Below, piece by piece: positions 35,782 through 48,609 of a stretch of 64,000 nucleotides of DNA. Numbering within the stretch: position 1 is the first letter of the stretch; every line of letters starts with the position of its first letter. The stretch comes from Microdochium bolleyi. Lineage: Eukaryota; Ascomycota; Sordariomycetes; Xylariales; Microdochiaceae. The stretch spans positions 620,001-684,000 of the forward strand of contig KQ964250.1 in NCBI GenBank assembly GCA_001566295.1, read 5' to 3'. Both the position numbers and the translations under genes were made by a program. Below the pieces are notes generated by a model. The model worked only from the letters and a program-made list of their open reading frames with translations. It searched no databases and was not told where the DNA came from.

Positions 35782-36987
35782 ATGCGCTTCCTCCACTCCC
35801 TCGTCTTCCTCGCCGCGGGCGCAGCTTCTGCAGCCTCGTCGTGGGGTTTCGACGATGCCACCTTGACGGTCGGCAGCAGAAAGCCCTCGTCGGATGCCGG
35901 ACCCAGCTTCAAGGAGAAGTACGATGCAACGTCCCGGTCGAGTCTGCATGCGCTGGACCTGCCAGTGCCTTTACCTGCAATTGTTTGCACCGCACGAGAG
36001 ATCACCAGCTGATATTGAAGTTACCGCGAAACACAGGTTTAGCCAGAAGTCGCCGCTCTCCCAGAACGTCCCATTCAGCACATCTGAGACCCTCAAGCTC
36101 TCTCTCACGACCCAGGAGAAGGGCAAGGGCAATCGCCCGCACCAGGCATTTCTCATCCTCCGCGAAGCCACCACCGGTGTCGAAGCTCCATTCCCCTTGA
36201 CCGTCAAGGACAATGGTCGTGCGACCGTCGAAATTGTACGCAGAACTACCCGACCCTCTGAATATGTGCTGGCAAGCTGTAGCGAGACCATGCAGGGGCA
36301 TCATGCCTCAAAGAAGCGAGCAGCGCGTCGTCAATCATTATATCTTATAAAGACAAGCACACTAACCTCGAGACTTCACCACGACACAGAAACACGCCGA
36401 GCTGCCTGTCCAGCACCTGACATCAAGTGAGCCGCTGACGGCATCTCTCGTCCTCGCGTCCTTTGGCTCCTCCGACGGCTACAACTCTGCCGTCTTCGAT
36501 ATCACCGTCAAGCACGACCCTACCGCAGCCCCCGCCAAGTACGAGAAGCCCATGCGCTACGGCAAGCTCGAGGAGATCCACCACATCTTCCGCGCTGACC
36601 CCAAGAGCCCGCCCAAGATCATTTCCCTGGTCTTCGTTCTTGCTGTACTGGCCACGATTCCCGCTGTTCTCATCGGGGTAAGTAATGATGCGAAGCACTT
36701 GACTGTTTCCACGTAAACCGCAAGCTGAATGAACCCTCTTCTCTTAGTGGGTCGCCCTCGGTGCCAACGCCGACCACCTGTCCAAGGCTCTCAGCGCTGC
36801 ACCCGTGTCGCACGCCGTCTTCTTCGGATCCATTGTCGCCATGGAGGGCGTCTTCTTCCTGTACTACGTGTCGTGGACGCTGTTCCAGGTCCTGCCCGTC
36901 ATCGCCATCGTCGGCACGGCCACGTTCCTTAGCGGCACACGGGCTCTCGGCGAGGTCCAGAGCCGTCGTCTCGCAGGCGAGCGATGA
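35782..36987 (+). CDS. SWP1: Oligosaccharyltransferase delta subunit (Swp1/ribophorin II)
   Basis: Non-catalytic subunit of the ER oligosaccharyltransferase that transfers glycan to Asn in nascent proteins. Exons 35782-35918, 36037-36235, 36390-36677 and 36748-36987 encode 287 residues, matching yeast Swp1 (286). A signal peptide of about 18 residues precedes the lumenal domain (LSQNVPFSTSETLKLSL, QAFLILREATTGVEAPF). The C-terminal membrane domain starts after RYGKLEEIHHIFRADPKSPP and has three hydrophobic helices, a typical ribophorin II end. All junctions are GT-AG and in frame. The second intron (154 bases) is long for this window. Convergent with the phosphotransferase gene. Confidence 0.93.
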
Positions 36988-37864
36988 GCGGACCTTGTTT
37001 ACTTTAGCGACGACAAAGTGGCGACGACAGAACAGGCTCGCGACATCAGGAAACGAAAGCTTGGAAGTGGGCCGAGTGAGCGGCTAGGCGATGAATAGAG
37101 AGTGGGAACCAGTACTTGTCACCAAGCTCATCGTTGGCCGATGCCTTCACGCCTCACTGGGCTTGCGACACTTTCTTCGGAGGCTTGATCGTTTGATGGT
37201 CCGAGGCCGTAGGTGCCATCCGAACACACACCAAGCTTGGCCTGTCGAATGGCGACTACAAAAAGGGCACAGGTGATTAACCTAACCAAAAGTCACAGGA
37301 GCCAAACGTGGCTCTGAGGTGTCAATGTCGACTCCCGTGCAAGACAATATCAAAAAGCAGTACATAGTGATGACAGCAAGAGGAAACAGACATATGCATG
37401 AAACTACAATGTATTATAATTATGATTGTTGAAAAGCGATCGACCCTTGCGCAACCCCGCAACGTCCATCGCTATAGCCATGTTGAATCCTATTCGCCGT
37501 CGTGCTCCGTGTCGTTCATTGTATTATGTATGTACATGCCCCGGCGCCCGGGTCTGGTGCTTCGACGCCCGCCCAACTTCGCAGTGACTCCATACCATAT
37601 GTAGGACTGCGCTGGCACATGCGCGTTCCGGAAGCGTTGAGCTTGAATCTGGTCAAAGAATGCTCCCCCTCTCTCTATATATATACACATGTGATGCTTT
37701 CCATATGAGGTATCCAGGAACCTCCGGCCTGACGTACTTCAGGCAGCCTTTCGGAAGGCGGCAGATAAAGCGTACGTGCTTCAAGACTGTGGCTCATACC
37801 CTCTTCTCGTACTCAAAATGCGCGTGTCTCCCAGAGTCTCGTTGAGGTATTAAGGACGACAATC
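36988..37864. other. Convergent intergenic region, 0.9 kb
   Basis: Contains the 3' ends of SWP1 and the phosphotransferase gene. A short CT/TA microsatellite lies at about 37670-37685. No supported gene. Confidence 0.5.
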
Positions 37865-39357
37865 TCATTGCGACTTCTTGCCATTCGCCGCCTGAGCCTC
37901 CGCGAGCTTGCGCTTGTTTTCCTCCTGCTTGGCGAGCGGGATCGTGAGGGCGTTGATGCCCAGGAAGTTGCAGATGCTTGTGACGACGAGGTACGCCCAG
38001 CGGAAGTAGACGACACAGGCGAACACGAAGTATCCCCACAGGTAGTACAGCTCGACCTCCGGGGTGACAGCAGGGAGGCCGAAGCGAGGCAGGTTCCCGA
38101 CGATGGCGCCGCCGACGAGCGGGAACAGCATGACGGTCCAGTAGGGGAATGGCTGGCGGGTGAGATGAGCGAGGATCATCTTGGTCGTCAGCCGGCCGAA
38201 GACCAGGCTGAGCGTCAGGCAGAAGAGGACGAGGTGGTTCTGCTGCATGAGGGTTGAGTACGGCGAGTACACCCACGCACCGATGCTGAAGGTATAGATG
38301 GCCATGGGGATCCACTCGAGGAAGACGGGCATCACGGGCAGGTTCTTGGCACGTCGTGCCTTGGCCACGTTCAAGACGCAGAACGGCACGTGCAGGGTGA
38401 AGAGCGAGCCGACAATGATGGTGACCCAGAGGTCAGTGATGCTGTAGTCACCGAGCAGCTCACGCCCGTCCTTGCCCAGGAAGTTGTAGGCATAGGGGCT
38501 CTTCTCGCCGAGGAACTGAACAATCGGTTCAGACCACATGTCGGGGCCGTAGATGCCGGAAAGCGCCATGACAGCACAAGCAATGAGAAGGCCCTCCGTT
38601 GGGCCATTGAAGTATCCCAGATACAACGTGTGGGTGTGATACGTCTCCCAGGTGCTGAAGAACATGGGTAAGCAGGGGCAGAGCGCAGTGAAGACGCCGA
38701 GCTTGGAGGTGCCGAGTCCCATGGCGGCAGTCTCGAGCAGACTGGCCAGCGTGCAGTTCAACGAGTCGATGCCGTGGTCGAAGAGCTCGCCGAGTCCGCT
38801 CGACGTGCCTGTGCGCCTGGCCTGCTTGCCATCAATGTTGTCCATGGTCTGGTACATGAAGAGCCCGAATGCGAAGCTGAAGTAGAGCCATGATGGTCCC
38901 TGTGAGACATTAGCATCGAGCGGCGTGGAGGAGCCGTAGGAGAACATACAGGTCCGACCAAGTCGGGCATGAACAACACCAGTAGTCCGATGTTTCCAAG
39001 AATGAACATAAACCCTATCAGGGTGACCATGTTGGGGGCCACCCACATGGGCATGAGCTCAACGAAGGCATTCCACTGGACAGTCACACCATGTCAGCTT
39101 GTAGTTCGTGGGCTTGCACCTCAGTGAAGCAAGCAGGGCCAGTGAAGCACTTACGTATGGGCGCAGGATGTAGTGCGAGACGGGGGACTTGTCGACCGCC
39201 TTGTATTGGTAAGAGCGAAGGTGGATTAGGGCATCGTCCGATATGCATTCGGCAGCCGCCGTTTCTGCGTAGGCACGGAGACGGCATGTTAATATGAGCT
39301 TTCTCGCGGGGTAGAGTCGGATGAGGAGTGAGAGAGGCACGCACTTTGAGACAACAT
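37865..39357 (-). CDS. EPT1: Choline/ethanolamine phosphotransferase (CDP-alcohol family)
   Basis: Last step of the Kennedy pathway: joins CDP-ethanolamine or CDP-choline to diacylglycerol in the ER. Exons 39345-39357 (13 bases only), 39155-39264, 38950-39075 and 37865-38899 give 427 residues. The catalytic signature DG-xx-AR-x8-G-xxx-D-xxx-D is complete in the segment from IDGKQARR to LFDHGID. About eight hydrophobic helices follow, and the C-terminus is basic (KQEENKRKLAEAQ). The short first exon is inferred: no in-frame ATG exists in exon 2, the upstream ATG is followed by a GTGCGT donor, and the acceptor CGCAG gives MLSQKTAAAEC. Substrate preference (choline or ethanolamine) cannot be read from sequence. 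Confidence 0.92.
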
Positions 39358-40957
39358 CTTGGCGTGTTGCAGCGTGCTAGCTGCGGTTGCTGCAAAGCTC
39401 GAGTTTGCGCTGGGTAGGATGAGGCAGGCGGCGCTCGCTTGGAAGAGCTATGGCCGAGAAAAGAGGGAAAGAATCAGCTCAACGGCGAAGCAAGGAGTGC
39501 GCTGGCCAAAAAAAGATTCAGGTATTGCACAACAGAAGCGACGGCCGAGGTGCGACGAGGAGGCCGACCGCAAGGGTGAACATAAACAGGGAGGTCTTGG
39601 TCGGACGGCTTGCAGCGGGCCCGGCGGGCGTCACTTTGCGGGAAGGTGTCCTGAGTGACTGACTGCCAGGAAAAAGTGGTTTTGCTCCGTGGGGCGGGGT
39701 CCCGGATCGAGGGTTCCTTGGTGGTCGCGGACGTGCAACTCTAGGGCATGTGACGATCACGTCGAGCTGGGCGGGCAGCAGGCGCTCAGCGGATGATGCA
39801 TGGTGAAGGAGACACCGCGCAGTACGGTCGGGAGGCACTGGCTGTTGTGGCCCCTCAGATGAGCACCGAGTCGTGGCAGGATGGAACATGCACTCTCTCC
39901 TGGGTTAGGGGAAAAGACAGCGGTGAGGTTGACACTCGAAAGGAAATGACGATGCAGACAGGCTATTGCGGGTCTGTCGAGCGCTCCGTCCGACCTGCTC
40001 CTTCACGTTGTCTCCGATGGACCATAATGCGGCGACTGGTTTGCTGGGCTTGCAGGCAATCAATCACATCCAGTCAGTCTGCGTGGAGCAGCTACAAAGT
40101 AGCTCTACGAGTGGCAATCAATCATGGACCCTGGAGCTTCCTGGCAGTCAAGCGGAAAACTGGATCCTGCACATGCCAATATGCATCGTGAGCAGAACGA
40201 TGATTCAGATTCTTCGCCCGTCATGTCTCGGATGACGGAACACCGTGGTATGGCGGGCGTGACGCATGAGTGCGTCTATTGTCATTCACACAAAGGTGTG
40301 AGAGCCACGCGTGAACGTGACTGTTGCCTCGCAATCTCAAGTCTGCTCGAGAGCCAAATTATGCTCGGCCCTGGCACAGGGTTAGCCTTAAAAAGTAATT
40401 CCAGCTAATAACCTCGAGCGGCCCCTGGATCGTAGTGTCCCTGCATGCTGGGGCCACCCTGGTCAGGCAGCTCGAGCCAATCATGTTTGGGATAGCAGCC
40501 CATTCTTCAGCATTCGATCTGGCGAAGTTCGTCAAAGAAATATAAACTCCTTCGATGTTCGAATGATGCAACAGACGTTCAGTGCGATCGCGCGACCCAA
40601 ACCCTCTTGGGCCTTCGGCAGGGAAGCCTCGATGAATGACCTGCTCAAAGCACACAAAACTATGCATGCACGTGAAAACGACTGCAGAGACCATGCGCCA
40701 GATATCTGCTCTTTCGTTGCTACAATTTTATAGAACGGTGTTTCAAGTGACCATATCGAATTAAGCCGCGAGTGTTCGGTGTCGACGGAGACCACCCTTC
40801 AAACTCCCTCCGCAAGACCAGTCACCGTGATCCTGCCATCTGCCAATGCTTTGTAGCCTGTTCCCAAAACTCCTGAACGCTGGAAAATGAATGAATGCCT
40901 ATCGAGTTGCGAGATCTGCTGAGCAGGGAGTGGTGTGCAAACTGTTCACGGCCAGAT
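39358..40957. other. Intergenic region, 1.6 kb
   Basis: Promoter of the phosphotransferase gene and 3' side of the GPI-protein gene. Small unsupported frames on both strands. Nothing recognised. Confidence 0.5.
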
Positions 40958-41628
40958 CTACAAAAGACCGGCGCCAAGGGCGACACCACCGAGAACGGCA
41001 GCGAAGATGAAGTTGCTGCCGCTCTCGAGAATGCGGGTGGCAGCGCCGGTGGAGGCAGCACCGCCGTTAGAGCCCGGAGTCGGCGAGGCACCGTTGAGCC
41101 CATCGAAGACCTGGTTGCTCTGGGTGGCAGAGGCAGAGGCGCTGGTGGAGCTCGCGGTGGTCGTCTCGTTGTTCTTCGTGGGGTTGAGGGCACCACAGGG
41201 GTTGTTCTCACGGCAGTTGCGGGAGCACTCGTTGTTCTGGCCGCAAGCCTTGACGCACTGGTTGCCCCACTCCGTGCAGGTGAAGTACGGCAGGGTCAGG
41301 GAGTACTCGGTGACGTTGGGCTTCTGGCCGGTGCCGCAGATGCAGCCGTAGGTCAGGGTCTCCTGTAAATGGCGGATGCATTGTTAGCCTGTGCTCGGAA
41401 TCTGGGCAGAAAGAGGGCAGGAGAAGTACGTACGGGATCGCAGGTGTTGACCAGGGTGGTTCCGGGAGGGTACTGCTGGCAGATGATGGGGCAGGTGCTG
41501 AGCTCTGAGGCGCACCAGGAGGTGCGGATGCTCAAGGAGACAGACTTGGGGTCGATGACATAGTCGGCAGAAGCGACAGAGGCGAGGACGGCGGCTACGG
41601 CCAGGACGGAAGATCTGATCGAGAGCAT
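40958..41628 (-). CDS. Secreted Cys-rich GPI-anchored protein (DUF7707-like)
   Basis: Two exons, 41434-41628 and 40958-41362, give 199 residues. A signal peptide of about 21 residues (cleavage after SVASA) is followed by a domain with 12 Cys, beginning RTSWCASELSTCPIIC and including TYGCIC, CTEWGNQC, CVKAC, ECSRNC and NNPCGAL. Next comes a Ser/Thr-rich linker and a C-terminal hydrophobic tail (FAAVLGGVALGAGLL) with small residues before it, as for a GPI anchor. The pattern matches the fungal DUF7707 family, known from many ascomycete cell-surface proteins of unknown role (recalled, not searched). Probably a cell-wall or plasma-membrane protein. Confidence 0.88.
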
Positions 41629-42383
41629 GATGACGGAGTTTGTGTGGTGTTGAAGACGGGATATTAGTGGTGAGCGAATCGGACGATGGTATTAATGGCG
41701 AGTCTGAGGCGAGTGTAGCAAGAACGCGGAAGTATTATTAAGAGAAGCGAGTGTAGAAGGCAAGAGTCGACCTGGGCCACGGGGAGCACGGAGAAAAGAC
41801 GAAGCGAGTGTCTGGTGCAGCGTGAGGCTATTCTCGAAAGGAGAGGAAAGAGAGAGAAAGGAGCCTTGGGCGTGCCAGCAGGAGGATATGGTCCAGCCGG
41901 GGCACACAGGGCGCGGAGCATGCCTGCCTCACCCGCCTGCCTGAGGCCGGCCCGTGCAGAATATCTCGTGAGCAACAAGCCAGAGCGGGCCGGACCCCTG
42001 CAAGAGAGCGTGTCCGTGGAGATGGGGTGCGCCTGCTGCACTGACTCCAAGGAGCCCTGGGAACGCTAGCGCAGGCGCGGCCCAGCCAGCTAATCTGGCT
42101 GTTCCCTGGTCAGCGTAGCGGCGCGCCTGCCCAGCCAGCCAAGCTCGCCTCCATCGCCAAAAGGCCCCGGCTGGAGGCACCGAGTACGAGACACACACAA
42201 ACACGAGCTCATTGCTCCTCAAAGACCACATGCCATCAATCCATCCGTCCGTCTGCAAGCCTCGACAGCATCACGGCGAATTCGCTTGGTCGTGGCGTGG
42301 CAACAGCCACAGCACGCAGGAATGTAAAGTCGTGTCTCTGCAGCTGCAGCTGCAGCACCCATCGTCGGCCCCCGAATCCCGGT

Positions 42384-42443
42384 GGTTGCTCCCGGCTTGG
42401 ACAGGGTACGGTGCCATTATGTCCAGGAGGCTCACGGCAATGT
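42384..42443 (+). repeat. 60-base dispersed inverted repeat, copy A
   Basis: Starts GGTTGCTCCCGGCTTGG and ends CACGGCAATGT. It matches the reverse complement of 45136-45195 with one difference (T for C at base 13). Flanking sequence is unrelated. In one frame it reads VAPGLDRVRCHYVQEAHGN, and the single difference is silent (Leu). The origin could be a duplicated coding fragment or a small mobile remnant. Confidence 0.9.
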
Positions 42444-45135
42444 AACATGAAGGTATGGGCCCCGAAGGCTACCGCACGGCACCACTACCCAGCACAGGAG
42501 TCAAACCCTTCTTGGCGACCGTCGTTGCGCACGGAGCCGACACATTGTGCAAATCCCCATGTTCCTTCGGCATGACGATGGACCCTAATCCCTGGCTGGT
42601 CGGACACAGCCTGAGCGGGTCATCGACTCACTTCTCCCGGAATACCTCCACTGCGGAACCTTCCAGAGAGCGGATTTCCACGACGAGAATTGTTTGTAGC
42701 TGGACTCTATTTGGAGTCTCGACCTCGAGTATCGCCACACATGCACGAGCTCAACTTGCAGCTGTGCCGTACTCCGACCTGAGGATTCGGCTATCACGAG
42801 AACACTCACCAGAGTGTGCCCCGTTGAGTTCGGAATCAAGAATCGAAACGCCGCTCGATATTGCCATGTCAAGGGGGGGCCTAGTGCTGAAACACAGCAG
42901 CTTATCACGGTGATCAATCTCAGTCTATGAACGGCTCACAGGTCACTTTTCCACTAATGGAAGAGCTTCGGCAACGGTTGTTGTCGGTGGCGCCGATCGT
43001 GCATCTGCAGGCACTTTGGCGGCCGCAGCTAGACCTGCTGGCTAAGACAAAGCGTGGCCGGCATCGCGAGCTGGAGACGATGCTGCCACAGTACTTCCTG
43101 AGACAACATAGTTTGAGCTCAACAACCGAATACGTGCGTCCAGCATCACGGCAATCCGTGAGTGTTACTTGCCGGCTCTTGAGAAAACCCCAGCACATCC
43201 ACGAAGTGCCAATATCGCCAGGATAATCAGCAGGCCTCGCGTGGGATGAAATAGAAAGATTATGATGCTGAGGGGTTGTCGGGCTGCTACCCCTCCGCCT
43301 TAGTTCCAGACCTCCCGAGTGACCCGCTAGCCTGCCGCACCCTCCACGCCACTACAGCATGACAAGGCTCGTGTTGAGAGTGACGCATATGCAGCCGACA
43401 AGCACTATGTTGACATTGCAGGCATCGGGCGGCTTGATTGCAGGCAAGATGGTGTTGAAGCCCCACTGGCAAAACCTTCGCGACATCATCTTATCGTGAT
43501 TCCTCCATCACAGGCCAGCGAGTTGGAAAACTCACTTATGAAGACTAGAAGAGGCCTTGTCGACGACTGGAATCTGCTGGAAGTCAGAAGGAGGCTTGAA
43601 TGGACGTGAACCATGAGGCCATACTGCGTAAGAGAGCTTCACACGGCCTTGTCCCCAACAAGCCATGAAACTCCTCGTACATATATCATGGCCGCCCGTA
43701 TCAGGGCAGACTACAGATAGAAGATGAATGGCGATGCTCGAGGATCAATGAAGTGCAGGTGGCTTCGTAGGGCGCAGTTTGGGCTTAGTGCGGAGACGGC
43801 CGCAGGCGTAATCGAGTTTCTCCTATGAGCGTGGCTAGGGGTCCGTTGCATGTGAGTGCGAACTAGCATGATGCGGCTGTTAGTGTTGAGTTGGAAGAGA
43901 AGGTTGTTAGCGATATGGAGCGGTGGCTGCAATAGCTTGTAAGTTGTGTAACTGGCGGCACCATTAGAGCTTCATAAGCCTACACATGTGCGGTCTTCGC
44001 GCCCTTCAGAACCGGCATGGCCGAAGCTCTTCACTGCCTTCCGCGCAAGAACATTAGAACATACTGGATTCCTACTTCCGCTATCAAGTTTTTCAGCGGT
44101 TGTTAACGTAGAGCGATTTCCCGACATCCTTGGCGAATGACACTTCCCTCACGAGATTTCTTTGTCAGGTATTTACACATTTAGATCTAGATGATGTAAT
44201 TGCACGAACAACAATCACGCTTTGGTCGCTTACACACGACCTTCTCAAATGCTGAATGATGAAGTAGCAAATTGACGTTATAGTTTGTCCATGTCGTAGA
44301 GGCCACTCGTACATAGAAACAGCGGATGCTTCAGCTTAACCTAGCTATCCTCCTGGTCGAAGGAAAGAAGAGAGTTGTATAGCTCATTCAGAGAAAAGGA
44401 AGACAGGACAAGCGTGAAGAGAAGCTTAGTTAGTCTATCTTCACACCAAACCTGCAACGGGAGGTTTAAGCTTGAGCATGCCCATCCACTTTGCAAGCAT
44501 GTATTCTGCAGCATCCCGCGTGGACGTGCGCCATGTCGAAATGTCTTTTGCAGATGCATGGCGCATGTATGCCATTGTCTCCCCTTCTGATGTCAAGCAA
44601 CGGCAGCTACTTGAGTAATGTGCGGACGTCCGGTATCACAACTGGGTTGAACAATACGGAAATCATTTCAGGGCGATGATCACGCTTCAAAGACAGGTCT
44701 TGTCAAAACTCATATGGCATTTGACTTTAACTGCAAGTCGTTCATGTCGCTTGCAATGCCACATGCTGTTTCGTACGAAATGCCTCAGGGACCTACCGTG
44801 TACGGAGTGCACGCATTGCCTGAACTCCAACATGCTCTCCTGCCGCAGGCACCACTGGGCAGCGATAGATGATGCTCTCGTGGGCTGCTCTCGAGAAACC
44901 CAGACTTCTTTGGCCATGTAAGGCAACATAGCTTCCGGTACAAGACCATCCGCCGCAGCCTTTGGCTCTCTTGCCCATCATCATCGGTTCGGCTTGTTAA
45001 ATAAAGTGGGTTTGGTTCAATACTTCTTCTTCCTTGAAGCTGGTCAGTCGTACGTGAGAGGGGCACGTTCGGAACTGTTGATGGCATACTGTTGGATCTC
45101 CAGGTAGGGCAAGATGGTCAGACGTACACGGGTTG

Positions 45136-45195
45136 ACATTGCCGTGAGCCTCCTGGACATAATGGCACCGTACCCTGTCCAGGCCGGGAGCAACC
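45136..45195 (-). repeat. 60-base dispersed inverted repeat, copy B
   Basis: Minus-strand copy of the element at 42384-42443, 59 of 60 bases identical, 2.7 kb away in the opposite direction. Here it lies inside a 72-codon minus-strand frame (45215-44997) that has no recognised domain. Confidence 0.9.
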
Positions 45196-46598
45196 AAGAC
45201 ATCGTTTTGGTACATAGCTTGAGCCTTCGGAGGAGGCTTCCACGAAGCAGATCACCTAAGACCGACCTGCTGACCTTCCTATGCAACGCCCATGACCCAT
45301 CTTAGTTGGCGGGGGGCAGCAGGTTAGGGCCAAAGCAACTCAGCAGTCGGTGCAAACCAAAATCTGCAGTCATCTGGGTGCTATCTACAGGCCGGTCATA
45401 CTGGCAGCCGTCTTTGGGTGCCCTGATGGCTGCAAGGTGCCCGGGATGCAGTGCGAAAAGACCAGGCTGTCCATGTAAGACTTGAGCAGCCGTGCTGTGG
45501 CCCGCGATGCGCTCCTGGCGGATCTACAAGTCCCTTTTCCACACATGCTCGCGCATTATCGCCCATGCAGCATCATCCTCCACATAATCCTACGCAAAGC
45601 TTCTGACGGACATGAGCGCTACAGTTGCCATGGAATATATTGACTTGGGAAGCATTTCAGCATCACGAAGACACTGCCCATGGCTCTATGACACAAACTC
45701 ATTGGACCGCGCTCGAGCCGGAACGAGACATGAGCACAGAGTGGTTTTGGTAAAACTATGTCCCATGCAAAGCAAAGATATGAGGAGACCTTAGTGAAGC
45801 GCCAGCACCGCGGGCCGGGGGGAGGGGGGTGGACCCAATATCATGCATCGACAAGCTAGATAAGACGGAGAAGGTCAAACCACCATAAGGTGGCACCGCG
45901 TAGGCGCGTGCTGCGCAGCCCATAGCTTCGAAACACATCTTCCCCTCCACGGCTCTTACAGTTTATATTGCAACCCCGACCGCCACGTGTCACTAATCGT
46001 AGAACGATCCCTCGATGAAGAACGTCGATTAAAAAAATAAAAAATAACCCTTAGCTTTTATTTCGTTCCAGCACGGGGCATCGTCCGGGCGTTCTACTTA
46101 TGTAAGATCAAAGCCTAACAGTGAAAGACACAAAGATACAGTAACGACTTCAAACATGCAGGCCCCATCATGCTGATGTAACTGGAATAGCTCGGTCCTG
46201 CCTGCTGCTGCTGCTTCCCCATTGTATCATGGTGCGGCAAACAAACAAAAACACGATTGGAGAAAAGATGTGGTGGCATGACAACTGAGGAGCGCCATGA
46301 GGCGAGTAACTGGTGACAGACACTGGCTCAAGATCAGTGGCCACGGGAGTAGCTGTCAAATGTCCAATGTCATGACGCTGTTGCAGATGCCGCCACTGAC
46401 GACGGAACGGGGCCGCTCCCTGTCTGCAGTCAAGGGCTGCAGCGCGGCGCAAGCCAACTTTGCCGGCGCCCGCTTCTCCACCACCCGTGACGTCGCTTAC
46501 CTGATCCCACATCAAAAGAGACCAGACACAGCAAGCGCTGCTCCCGACTACACGGCAACAGACCTCGCAGTTCGCAATCCACTCCACTCAGCAATTGC

Positions 46599-47942
46599 AT
46601 GGCATCGCCAGCTGCGGCCTCTCCGACCCTAGCTGCCAGCAATGGCGAGGGCATCGCGGGCGGCGCGACCCTCAACAAACCCACGGGTGGCAGCTCCGTG
46701 CCGGGACAACGACCGCCAACTCCACCAACCTCCGATACCGATCGAGAATCTGGCCTAGAGCCCTTTCCCACCCTCGATCCTGGCCACGAGGTCGCGGCCG
46801 ATTTCACGGAAGACCCGCTAGAAGCCAGAGGAGGGAAGGAAGCCACTACGACACGGGCTACTGCCAGCAATGACTGTGCGAGCAGGGCCAATGTGCAGTC
46901 CGGGAGCAGACAGGGAACCACAGACACACCGGAGTTGTCACTGGCGACAACCGAGATTGCGCAGCAGCCGCAGCAGCAAGAATATCTCGATGTTGATACC
47001 ACCACGTCTCCGCGCTCCCAGACGTCGCCCGTGATCCCACCATACTGGAACCATGCGTCCCCCTCGCCGGAACGGAGGCCGTTCTCGTCATCGAGTCAAC
47101 CCGGAACAGCGGGACAACATTCGGCACAGCAGAACGGCCACCATTCCTTCGACGCATCATCGTCGCCGTCCTCAACACCGACAGTATCGCCCACATACTA
47201 CCAGCCAAGCCCCCGCAGCAGCAGCGACAGACCTGCACACAACCGCAGCATATCGAGCGCGAGCATAGACAGCCTCGTGGCTGCGGCGGGCGGTATCACG
47301 CTGCGCGACAACGAGAATAGCAGCCTCGACGACAGAGGAGACGCGTGCTGGGCGCGCAGCGTAGCGATACGGGACTATGTCGTCGTCAACGGCGGCACAG
47401 GAAGCATCGGCGCATTCGTGGTGTGGAACATTCGGGTGGAGACGTTGAATGTAAGTTGCACTTGCACGGCCCCCCTCCGTCCACCCATTTGGACTCAAAC
47501 GCGGACATCCAAGACTGGGTCTGTGTGCCTGGCTGATAGACTGACCAACGTGTTATGTGGGAAACCAGGGCAGCTATATGAACATATGCAAGCGCTATTC
47601 CGAGTTCGACGACCTCCGCAGCCGCTTGCTCCGCGGATTCCCCAGGTTCGAGGGCGCCGTGCCCGAACTCCCGCCCAAGAGTCTGATCTCAAAGTTCCGT
47701 CCGAGCTTCCTGGAGAAGAGGAGGGCGGGGCTGCAGTATTTCCTCAAGTATGTCCACGTTCCGTTTTCAGGTTGTCATGACACTGTTGCTTGTTGTGGTC
47801 TGTGGGCCGTTCTTCAGCAAGCGAGAATGACATATTGTTGAGCGACCAGTGCTGACCCGTGATGCCTTAACTTCTTAGTTGTATCATGCTCAACCCAGAG
47901 TTCTCTGGGTCGCCAATCCTCAAGGAATTCCTGTTCTCGTGA
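46599..47942 (+). CDS. YPT35: PX-domain protein, Ypt35-like
   Basis: Endosomal or vacuolar PX protein. In yeast, Ypt35 recruits Vps13 to these membranes through an N-terminal adaptor motif. Exons 46599-47450, 47569-47747 and 47879-47942 encode 364 residues. Residues 1-240 are low-complexity, Ser/Pro-rich and probably disordered. The PX domain follows: AIRDYVVVNG, NIRVETLNGSYMNICKRYSEFDDLRSR with the basic-Tyr pair that binds PI3P, the PPKS loop, and FLEKRRAGLQYFLKNCIMLNPEFSGSP. All phosphoinositide-contact positions expected of a PI3P-binding PX fold are present. The last exon ends in KEFLFS. Convergent with SYM1. Confidence 0.9.
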
Positions 47943-48609
47943 GGACGTTCGCCAGTCAATCCCCAGCAGTTCGGGGGCCGTTTCCAAGAAATCCGCCCAC
48001 CTGCAAGCAGCGACTTCATCAGCTACATACATGCATGACTTTGCTCTCATCTGCCTTGCATATATCTCTTCGTGTATATGGTCTTTTATCTTCTTCTGAA
48101 AGCATAGCATTTTTCTCTCATCCCCGAAGGGCAATCAACGACTTTGACGATTCTTTGATTCTTCACGCATCGTCCCGCGAGTCCTGCAGCTCGTCATGGC
48201 TACTTTTATTCGGTGGTGGCATCTAAGATAGAAACAACACGATCGCTCACACGTTTTGACATTTTGCAAATTTTTAGCAACATGGGAAAGCCTACAGGGA
48301 CTCATCGCCGTGATAGCGTGTTGCCTGGGTTTTCATTAGTGCTGTGTACAGTTCTAGGATTCTATAGTCTAGATATAGGTGCATCGATATCCCCGTCTTG
48401 GAAAGATGAAGATGGGTGAGCCATGAACGGTTGCCGTGGGCCTGTGCGCGCGGGGACGCATGTTTCCCGCCGTCGTCACCGTGCTGGCTCACAATTCTGG
48501 GGGAAGGACTTGTTGACGCTTTACGTTATTCACAGTCCTTCACCCAGTTCCACCCGCTCACTCCAACCCACTCCTTGTCGGAGTCCCCCATCCCAGGCCA
48601 AGCCGCCCC
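47943..48609. other. Convergent intergenic region, 0.7 kb
   Basis: 3' UTR sequence of YPT35 and SYM1. No gene seen. Confidence 0.5.

Larger units (their letters stand above)
41629..46598. other. 5 kb gene-poor region
   Basis: No intact gene assembled on either strand. Holds one 60-base inverted duplication (42384-42443 and 45136-45195) and a (CTGCAG)3 palindromic run at 42338-42356. An A-rich stretch lies at 46030-46048. Frames are short and without domains. The right end holds the YPT35 promoter and the left end the promoter of the GPI-protein gene. Confidence 0.5.
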
